The notes beneath the pieces are model-generated. The model worked only from the letters and a program-made list of their open reading frames with translations, had not been told where the DNA came from and did no database searches. The translations under genes and the position numbers were made by a program. A stretch of DNA of 13,181 nt from positions 1 through 13,181 of the forward strand of contig JBLHKE010000137.1 of NCBI GenBank assembly GCA_047619485.1. Reading direction: 5' to 3'. The DNA comes from JBLHKE01 sp047619485 (lineage in GTDB: Bacteria; Verrucomicrobiota; Verrucomicrobiia; Verrucomicrobiales; DEV007). Below, one piece after another: positions 7,787 through 13,181 of this stretch (position 1 is the stretch's first letter; every line of letters begins with the position of its first letter).

Positions 7787-7949
7787 TAAGGGCTTGTCAG
7801 TAAATAACTCCTACAATCTGCTGGTTATTTTGGCCATCACCCGCGTTAGCTTCCAACTCAAATAGCCCGCTATAATCGCTGAAACCTGCCTTGGTGCTGG
7901 CTAAAATTCCTGCGCATCTTTGTATGACTTATTTCCTGACAACCCCTAA
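7787..7949. repeat. Target-site duplication flanking the MITE (TAA)
   Basis: TAA at 7787-7789 and TAA at 7947-7949 directly flank the element. Because the element begins with G and ends with C, the same data can be read as a 5-bp CTAAG repeat (7786-7790 and 7946-7950). The left copy is flanked by TGA, so a 3-bp TNA rule fits both copies. Confidence 0.65.
7790..7946. mobile_element. Complete 157-bp MITE with 27-bp terminal inverted repeats
   Basis: Terminal inverted repeats 7790-7816 and 7920-7946 match at 23 of 27 positions (tips GGGCTTGTCAG and GGGGTTGTCAG). Similarity between the arms continues imperfectly inward to about 55 bases with one gap, so a single strand could fold into a long hairpin. 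It carries no reading frame of note and no transposase, so it must be moved in trans. The terminus pattern and TNA duplication are reminiscent of some IS5-family subgroups (IS1031/ISL2-like). That assignment is inference, since no parent IS is visible. It separates the 211-residue protein gene from the DUF1553 gene; without it they would be about 93 bp apart. A second, inverted copy is at the left edge of the window. Confidence 0.85.
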
Positions 7950-8581
7950 GATCGCCCGGAGCGCAGCGCCTGGATGGCGCGGGCGTAGCTGGTCTCGGTC
8001 ATCATCTCCGCGCTGCGGCAGGCATTCATCATCGCCATCGCCCCCTCCCCCATCTCGTTGGGGTAGCGGCGTGCGACGCGTTGGGGCTTCAGCAAGAGAT
8101 TAGCGAAACGCATCTCAAGCTCGGGCGAGTAGCTGTGTGGCACGGTGTTGCCCAACACCACATCCTCGCCGTTGAAGCCTCCGGCACCGATCATCAACAG
8201 TTCACCCGCGTCGAGTTTGGCGAAATTCTCCTCTGTCAGTAACTCCATCTCAATGGCGATGTTAAGGTTCAGCAGCAAGCTGTCGTGCAGCACCCGCTTA
8301 TAGGCATCCGGCAGATCAAGCTCGGCCGTCGCTTTTTCCAAAACCTTGTCTAGGTCAATCTGCTCCGCCTTGGCCTGCGCCATCAGGTCGAGAGCCTCGA
8401 AAAAATTCCTCCGCCGCGTGTCCCAGTCGATCGCCCCTTCCAGACTCGTCTCGTCGATGAGCACCTTGATCTTGAGCGCATACTCCGTCTGAGTCGCCTC
8501 CCCTGTGAACTTGAGAACGAAGAGACCGCCCATCATCAGCGTGACGAGCATCGGGAGAAATCCTATCGAGCGGAATTGCAT
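7946..8581 (-). CDS. Membrane-anchored protein of unknown function, 211 aa
   Basis: I do not recognise a family. From the ATG at 8581 the protein has a short N-terminal cytoplasmic segment, one hydrophobic helix (residues about 7-25, FLPMLVTLMMGGLFVLKF), then a soluble, mostly helical, acidic region. The most distinctive stretch lies about 130-165, with MIGAGGFNGEDVVLG and PHSYSPELEMRFANLLL, followed by a Met-rich GEGAMAMMNACRSAEMM. It is probably anchored in the inner membrane with its C-terminal domain outside the cytoplasm. A longer frame exists from a TTG at 8626, but the ATG places the helix at a natural anchor position. The TAG stop lies exactly at the edge of the MITE: its T and A come from the target duplication and its G from the element. 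The empty site, reconstructed, would also read TAG, so the protein was not changed. It may once have been cotranscribed with the DUF1553/DUF1501 genes. Confidence 0.75.
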   Translation of the reverse strand: MQFRSIGFLPMLVTLMMGGLFVLKFTGEATQTEYALKIKVLIDETSLEGAIDWDTRRRNFFEALDLMAQAKAEQIDLDKVLEKATAELDLPDAYKRVLHDSLLLNLNIAIEMELLTEENFAKLDAGELLMIGAGGFNGEDVVLGNTVPHSYSPELEMRFANLLLKPQRVARRYPNEMGEGAMAMMNACRSAEMMTETSYARAIQALRSGRS

Positions 8582-8673
8582 AAGGAACGGGTGGATCTTG
8601 GCTAGAGCACAAACTTCGCGGATCAACTACTGCGACTGATTCTAGAGATCGCCAACACCACGCACTTGTGAAA

Positions 8674-8679
8674 ATTATA
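8674..8679 (-). promoter_or_regulatory. TATAAT -10 box for the leftward gene
   Basis: On the minus strand this is a perfect TATAAT, about 90 bases upstream of the ATG at 8581. The -35 position 17 bases further up reads TAATTT, a poor match, so activity may depend on an activator or an alternative sigma factor. Confidence 0.35.
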
Positions 8680-8866
8680 CTAATTCGACATGAATAAAAT
8701 TAAAGCGATTAATTGTAATTTTAATAATTTATTGTATGATCAATTGTTTAATGAATCCTAACTATTAGCCGCTTGCATCCGCCCCTGCCTATCAGCGACT
8801 TCCGTCGGATCACTTCAAACCCCTTAGTTTCAGTCGATTATCTATGTTACCAAAATAAGTTCGGTA

Positions 8867-8963
8867 AAATTTTAAAAATAACTATCATATTTGAATAGTT
8901 TTGATAAATTTGCGAACAATCTGGCTGCTATTGACCGCCATTCGCTAGAAATTTTAAAAATAA
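8867..8963. repeat. Pair of 15-bp direct repeats AAATTTTAAAAATAA
   Basis: Identical copies at 8867-8881 and 8949-8963 start 82 bases apart. The second ends 16 bases before the TTG start of the sensor gene. In AT-rich DNA some repetition is expected, but 15 identical bases beside a promoter could be a pair of binding sites, or an AT-rich looping element. Confidence 0.45.
8931..8960 (+). promoter_or_regulatory. Possible promoter of the sensor gene
   Basis: TTGACC (8931-8936) is a good -35 box. TAAAAA (8955-8960), 18 bases downstream, is a fair -10 box that overlaps the second direct repeat. Transcription would begin near 8967, leaving only about 12 untranslated bases before the TTG at 8980, or about 95 before the ATG at 9064. 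Confidence 0.3.
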
Positions 8964-8979
8964 TTCAAATTCTGCTATT

Positions 8980-11007
8980 TTGACTCCCGCTAACGAACCC
9001 GAATCTACTGAAGTTTCTCCCAAAGCAGCTCAAGCGACTGCTCAGCAAACGGATGCGATCCGCATGCTGCACGTGTTGATTATCGACTGGGATAGCGCGG
9101 GTCGGGAAACGCTCTCGGAGGCAGCCGGGCGGCGAGGATTCTACTCGACGACCTGCACGACGGCTGAGGAGGCGAAGAATCTCTGTATCCACACCCGCTT
9201 CGATATCGTGATCGTGGATTCAGAACTCTACGGCATGCCGGTTCTCGATTTTGTCCAATGGTTGCAGAGCCATCCGGATTCGATCCACAGCGATCTCGCC
9301 GCCGGAGAGCGAGCACAGATTCTGATCGCCGCTGCCGGGATCGGGCAGGATCAATTCAAGCAACTCTTCGCCGCAGGCGTGCACGATTTCCTACCCAAGC
9401 CCCTCCAGCGCGAATCCGCCGAATGGCGGCTGGCGATCACGGAGCAAAAGCTCAAGCAAGGACGCGCCGAGGCTGCCGAGGAGGCTCGTGCCAGCAAGAA
9501 CCGCCTGCGTTTTGAGAACATCTTTCTCGAGGCGCCGGATGCCACCCTCATTCTCAAAAACCGCGAGGGCAAAATCATCGGATCGAACCGAGCGGTGAAA
9601 GACTTGCTCGGCTACGAAGGCAAATCGCTGCTCGGGAAGTTCCTCTCGCTCGTATTCCCCGAACTCTTCCAAGGCGAGGGCCTCTCGGCTTTCGGAAGCT
9701 TCCTCAAGGAAGCCTGCACGCGCCACTGCGTTCCCTACCACTCACCAGACGGCCGCCGCCGCGAGTTCGATGTGACCCTGTCCACCGTGCCCTGGGACAA
9801 GGGCTACGCCCTGATGATGTCGTTCCGCGATGTCGGCAGCCGCAGCGCTCTCCAGGAAGTCCAATTGAACGACGACAAGGAGGCCTCGATCCGCGCTCTC
9901 GCCCAGGGCGCCGCCCGAGATTTCTCGAACATCATCACCTCGATCAGCGGCAACCTCTCGCTGCTGTCAAACCGACCGTTCATCGGCCCCGACTCGCTCG
10001 AACTGATCACCCGCGCTCAGGGCGCCTGTACCAACGCGAGCCAGCTCACCAACGACCTCAACTCTTTCTCCGGCAACGCCGGGAAGCCAAAGCGCGACGG
10101 CATCAATCTGCGCTCCCTGCTGGAGAAGACCGTGCAGTTCAAGCTCTACGGCGGCACCTCGCGCCCGATCTTCAAGATCGACGTCGACAGCGGACCGCTC
10201 GAAGGCGACGCATCGCGCATCGCCCTCGCCATCGAGAAAATCACCGAGAACGCCGAGGAGGCGATGGTCGGGATGCCAGGCGAGGGCAAATTTGTCGTCG
10301 AATGTGGCAATGTTAGTATCGGCGAGAAATCAGACATCCCACTGCCCGAGGGTTCTTACCTGCGCCTCGCCTTCAACGACGAGGGACCCGGGATCGACGA
10401 GGGCGTCCTGCCGCGCATCTTCGATCCTTACTTTACGACCAAACCGAGCGGTCGCGGCCTCAGTCTTGCACGTGCCTCGACGGTCATCCGTGCCCACGGT
10501 GGGCACCTCCGCGCAAAATCAGCCCCGCGCGGTGCCTGCTTCGAAATTTTCCTCCCGATCGCCGGCCAGCGAACCGAGAAAAATCGCGAGAGCCACTATG
10601 CCCCGACCACCGGCGAAGGGCGCCGCATCCTGTTCCTAGACGACGAGGCAGACATCCGCCTCGTCGTGCAACACGCCCTCGAGTCGCATGGCTTTGAGGT
10701 CTACTGTGCCAAGACTGGCGAGGAGGCCGTCGAGGTCTACAACAAGGCCGACGATTTCGGACGGCCCTTCGACCTGGCGCTACTCGACCTCCAGATCCGC
10801 GGCGGCATGGGCGGCGTCGACACCCTCACGGCACTGCGCAAAGAACACCCGAAGATCCGCGCCGTCGTCACCAGCGGGTTCGTCGATGACACCGTCCTTT
10901 CGAACTACCTCGAGCACGGCTTCCTCGGTGTCTTGGCGAAGCCGTTCAGGATCGATCAGTTGATCTCCGTCGTCAGCGAACTCGCCACCAACGGCAAAGC
11001 GGTCTAG
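8980..11007 (+). CDS. Hybrid sensor protein REC-PAS-kinase core-REC with degenerate kinase
   Basis: A 675-residue cytoplasmic protein with no membrane segment. Domains: N-terminal receiver (about 29-155) with the phosphorylatable Asp D80 and Lys K140; PAS sensor domain (about 177-285); histidine-kinase dimerisation region (about 296-365); ATPase domain (about 375-528) with N-box Asn N424, G1 DEGPG (467-471) and F-box FDPYFTTKP (481-489); C-terminal receiver (548-670) with D554/D555, acceptor D603, T631 and K654, all intact. The dimerisation helix reads LAQGAARDFSNIITSISGN, where the family has AHDFNN: the phosphorylated His is Arg (R313, codon CGA at 9916-9918) and no other His is near. The glycine-rich lid is shortened (SGRGLSLA). 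The first receiver lacks the Thr/Ser (Ala at 118) and one acidic residue (W37). No partner gene is adjacent. The frame opens at TTG 8980; ATG 9064, just before the first domain, is an alternative start. Neither has a Shine-Dalgarno site. Confidence 0.9.
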   Translation: MTPANEPESTEVSPKAAQATAQQTDAIRMLHVLIIDWDSAGRETLSEAAGRRGFYSTTCTTAEEAKNLCIHTRFDIVIVDSELYGMPVLDFVQWLQSHPDSIHSDLAAGERAQILIAAAGIGQDQFKQLFAAGVHDFLPKPLQRESAEWRLAITEQKLKQGRAEAAEEARASKNRLRFENIFLEAPDATLILKNREGKIIGSNRAVKDLLGYEGKSLLGKFLSLVFPELFQGEGLSAFGSFLKEACTRHCVPYHSPDGRRREFDVTLSTVPWDKGYALMMSFRDVGSRSALQEVQLNDDKEASIRALAQGAARDFSNIITSISGNLSLLSNRPFIGPDSLELITRAQGACTNASQLTNDLNSFSGNAGKPKRDGINLRSLLEKTVQFKLYGGTSRPIFKIDVDSGPLEGDASRIALAIEKITENAEEAMVGMPGEGKFVVECGNVSIGEKSDIPLPEGSYLRLAFNDEGPGIDEGVLPRIFDPYFTTKPSGRGLSLARASTVIRAHGGHLRAKSAPRGACFEIFLPIAGQRTEKNRESHYAPTTGEGRRILFLDDEADIRLVVQHALESHGFEVYCAKTGEEAVEVYNKADDFGRPFDLALLDLQIRGGMGGVDTLTALRKEHPKIRAVVTSGFVDDTVLSNYLEHGFLGVLAKPFRIDQLISVVSELATNGKAV

Positions 11008-11014
11008 AGCCCCG

Positions 11015-13181
11015 CTACTGCAGTTGCACACTCAGCCTCAGGTAGACTCGTGTCGCCGCGCCGATGTAGGCGACAGTCAAGGTCGCCGCATCATTCGTCA
11101 GTTCGCTCGTATCGGCGGCCGACCAGTTCTGCAGATCCGTTGAGGCCTCGACGAGGTAGCTCAAGGCTGGATCGGTGTTCGCCGGCGCGCCCTTCGGAAC
11201 TGAAATTTGCATCTGCCCATTCACCAGCATCCCTTCCGGCAGCCCGTCGCGATCTGGGACGAGCGGGTTTTTCCCGAGGGCATACTCGACGATCGTTAGT
11301 AAGCCATCGTTGTCGACATCATCCAGCCTCGACCCGAGGCCGTTGAAACCGGCTGCCCAGGTGTCGTATGGGGTGTCATTGATCTCCCCCATGTTACTGG
11401 CGCCAGGGGTCGGCACACCACTGCCGAAACCAGAGAGGTCGAGGCGATTGCCCCCGTCAGGTAGACGCGCGATGCTTCGGCTTGCACTGTCGTCCCCCAC
11501 ACTCTGACCTCCCAGCCCGAGATCCGCACTAAAGGTGCTGCCTTCGCCAAACGTCCCGTAAGCAACTGCATCCACTGGCGATCCGGTGATCCCACTGCCG
11601 ACGAAATGGTCTGCAGCATTGCCAATGTAGAGCGCCAGCCCGTCCGGCCCGCCTTGGAGGATCCCGTAGCTAAGGAATGGCCGATCCGTTAGGTCAACGT
11701 TGGGGACGTCCGGATGCCCGAGGACGAAGAAGCCGTCCGCGTTGGTCGACTGGCCATCTAGGTCGTAAACCTCGTAGACGTCGCCATTCGAACTCCCGTT
11801 GTAGAGCGCCAGCACATAGCCGTCGAGGCGCACGTTGCCGATGCCGCCATCGTAGAGTTCGATGAACTCGGCGACGTCCTGACCCGGGGTGTCCGAGTCG
11901 ATCTCGTTGATCAGAATGTGACCAGTATCGCCGCCCGCATCGGCCACAATGAGCGATTGCAATGCCGAGACGTAGCCGACGGAGTTTGCAACCAGTTCGA
12001 CTGGCTGATCACCATCGACGAAGGCGTCGTCGACAGCATCAACTAGAACTACGATCGAGGCGCTGCCAGCTGGAATCTCGACTGTCATCGATTGGAACTC
12101 CACTTCGGAGAGATCACTCGACCCGAGCTGAACGGAGATTGTCTCATTGGTGGAACCGCTACGGATCAGGTTGAACTGCGCCGCGCCAGCCCCCCCATCC
12201 TCACCGATCGAATCCTGCCCAGAGAGCGTCAGAACTTCCAAGATGTCGCAGAAATTGTTGGCCGTGTCAGCGCGGGTGCCGGGAGAGAATAGCAACCCCT
12301 GCCCAACGGTTCCGTGAGCCACAAAGCCGCCAGTCAATTCCGGGCTACGGGTCAGATCCCCCTCTTCCTCAGTATATTCCCCGTAGGAGGCGCCAGCACG
12401 CTCGGTGCCTGCTTGTCTCACCACAATTTCATCACCCGTGTCGTTCAAGCCGAGGGCACCATCCGTCGCCTTCTGCACCAGGGCGTTGCCAAAATCAGCA
12501 CGCACCCCTTCGGTGAACTGGCCACTGCCAAAGATGACCACGGCACAGTCGACGCCGAGGATCGAACCAGCCGGGAAGACGTGGCGGACACGCTCGTTGT
12601 CAGAGAGTTCCCAACCACTGATGTCGAGCACACCCCCAGAAATGTTAACCAGCTCGAGGAACTCGTCTCCCTGGAAGTCGGTGACACCGTCCCTGTTAGG
12701 GTCCTGGCCGGCAAACACATCGCCATAGATCTCGTTGATGACAAGAGTCGGCGAATCGTTGTCATCAAGGACATCGATGCTGGCCGGCGCGGATGGAGGC
12801 AATCCCGGTGCGGTCGCGATGATCACGACCGTCTGGGTGCCATCTGCAGCGCCATCGTCGAGCACATCAACAGGAAAGATCAGTTCAAATGCCCCATCGG
12901 GAATCGTCACCGAACTAGGAAAATCCAACTCAGTGGCATCGTTCCCCTCGAAGCTCACCAAGAGTGCCCCCTCACTAGAGTCGCGGATCACCGTCGCCTG
13001 CACCGCCCCGACACCGGCATTTTCCTGGACGCTCAACACATCAAAGAGCAGATCGAGTTCGCCGGATGGCTCGTTGGCGAAACCAGGGGTTGGAGGGTCG
13101 AGAACTGACCAAGCATCAGCCGATTGGTCAAAAGCTGTTCCACCATCAGGAACCCGTCCGACCGAAGCGGTGTCCTTCGTG
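11015..13181 (-). CDS. Secreted or surface protein with alternating Calx-beta-like and lamin-tail domains, 5' end beyond window
   Basis: At least 721 codons are open to the right edge; the GTG at 13039 is internal, not a start. Reading from the N-terminal side: the tail of a lamin-tail domain (RVPDGG and TPGFANEP motifs, 13060-13160); a Calx-beta-like module (about 12755-13048); a lamin-tail domain (about 12254-12748; INEIYGD, DEFLELVN, SGWELSDN); a second Calx-beta-like module (about 11930-12250); another lamin-tail domain (about 11387-11920; ILINEID, EFIELYDGG, ARLPDGG, TPGASN); and a C-terminal module (11018-11374) with a calcium-type loop DDVDNDGLLTIVEYALGKNP and YLVEASTDLQNWS. That last module is common at the ends of large exported Verrucomicrobiota proteins. 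The acidic composition and repeated Ca-type loops suggest an extracellular protein. No PEP-CTERM or other sorting signal is seen at the end. It converges with the sensor gene, 7 bp between stops. Confidence 0.88.
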   Translation of the reverse strand, partial: TKDTASVGRVPDGGTAFDQSADAWSVLDPPTPGFANEPSGELDLLFDVLSVQENAGVGAVQATVIRDSSEGALLVSFEGNDATELDFPSSVTIPDGAFELIFPVDVLDDGAADGTQTVVIIATAPGLPPSAPASIDVLDDNDSPTLVINEIYGDVFAGQDPNRDGVTDFQGDEFLELVNISGGVLDISGWELSDNERVRHVFPAGSILGVDCAVVIFGSGQFTEGVRADFGNALVQKATDGALGLNDTGDEIVVRQAGTERAGASYGEYTEEEGDLTRSPELTGGFVAHGTVGQGLLFSPGTRADTANNFCDILEVLTLSGQDSIGEDGGAGAAQFNLIRSGSTNETISVQLGSSDLSEVEFQSMTVEIPAGSASIVVLVDAVDDAFVDGDQPVELVANSVGYVSALQSLIVADAGGDTGHILINEIDSDTPGQDVAEFIELYDGGIGNVRLDGYVLALYNGSSNGDVYEVYDLDGQSTNADGFFVLGHPDVPNVDLTDRPFLSYGILQGGPDGLALYIGNAADHFVGSGITGSPVDAVAYGTFGEGSTFSADLGLGGQSVGDDSASRSIARLPDGGNRLDLSGFGSGVPTPGASNMGEINDTPYDTWAAGFNGLGSRLDDVDNDGLLTIVEYALGKNPLVPDRDGLPEGMLVNGQMQISVPKGAPANTDPALSYLVEASTDLQNWSAADTSELTNDAATLTVAYIGAATRVYLRLSVQLQ

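Larger units (their letters stand above)
8582..8979. other. AT-rich divergent intergenic region
   Basis: About 400 bp between the start of the leftward 211-residue protein gene and the rightward sensor gene. Bases 8665-8760 and 8850-8980 are markedly AT-rich against the GC-rich surroundings; a more GC-rich island (8760-8830) lies between. No reading frame of useful length or RNA gene is apparent. It should hold both divergent promoters. A 15-bp direct repeat and a 10-bp palindrome TAAAATTTTA (8865-8874) are its most notable elements. Confidence 0.6.

Noticed and set aside
1..7946. Classical composite transposon bounded by the two repeats
   Set aside because: Neither end has a transposase and the interior is housekeeping metabolism with a tRNA; only the two MITEs themselves are supported as mobile.
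8582..8626. Extension of the 211-residue protein to a TTG at 8626
   Set aside because: TTG is a rare start without a ribosome-binding site here; the ATG at 8581 fits the membrane anchor better.
10998..11016. Hairpin AGCGG/CCGCT spanning both convergent stop codons as a bidirectional terminator
   Set aside because: Only 5 bp with a 9-base loop and no T-run on either side; could be chance.
12314..13108. Plus-strand frame (264 codons) opposite the lamin-tail gene
   Set aside because: The minus strand shows continuous domain structure; this frame is the antisense shadow of acidic repeats.

Overview
The window most likely comes from a member of the Verrucomicrobiota, or less likely another PVC-group bacterium. 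The grounds are a DUF1549/DUF1553 (planctomycete-type cytochrome) gene coupled to a Tat-exported DUF1501 gene, a secreted lamin-tail-domain protein ending in a 'VEASTDLQNWS'-type module, GC-rich coding sequence, and few clear Shine-Dalgarno sites. This placement is from family knowledge, not a database search.

Layout. Bases 1-126 are a truncated copy of a small palindromic element (MITE). After about 250 bp of hairpin-rich intergenic DNA come two adjacent leftward genes for PLP enzymes of the Cys/Met trans-sulfuration family (1877-3046, then 376-1869). The second has the long N-terminal extension of fungal-type cystathionine gamma-synthases. A tRNA-Pro(GGG) gene (3148-3221, rightward) follows. 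Next is a leftward, tightly coupled pair: a 979-residue exported PSCyt1/DUF1549/DUF1553 protein (4753-7692) and a DUF1501 protein (3240-4751). A complete 157-bp MITE (7790-7946) with a TNA-type target duplication separates that pair from an unrecognised leftward membrane-anchored protein of 211 residues (7946-8581). The MITE sits exactly on that gene's stop codon.

An AT-rich divergent intergenic region (8582-8979) precedes a rightward hybrid sensor protein (8980-11007; receiver, PAS, kinase core, receiver). Its kinase core has Arg where the phosphorylated His should be, and its first receiver lacks several signature residues, so it looks like a pseudokinase with one intact receiver at the C-terminus. 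The window ends in the 3' part of a large leftward surface-protein gene (11015-13181, running off the edge) that alternates Calx-beta-like and lamin-tail domains.

How the parts relate. The PLP enzymes form a sulfur amino-acid unit. The PSCyt/DUF1501 pair is the usual co-exported pair of unsettled function in this group. The sensor and the lamin-tail protein converge with only 7 bp between stop codons and have no evident functional link. The best candidates for something new are the TNA-target MITE family (two inverted copies bracketing about 7.7 kb) and the degenerate sensor kinase. No CRISPR array, transposase gene, toxin-antitoxin pair or phage gene was found.
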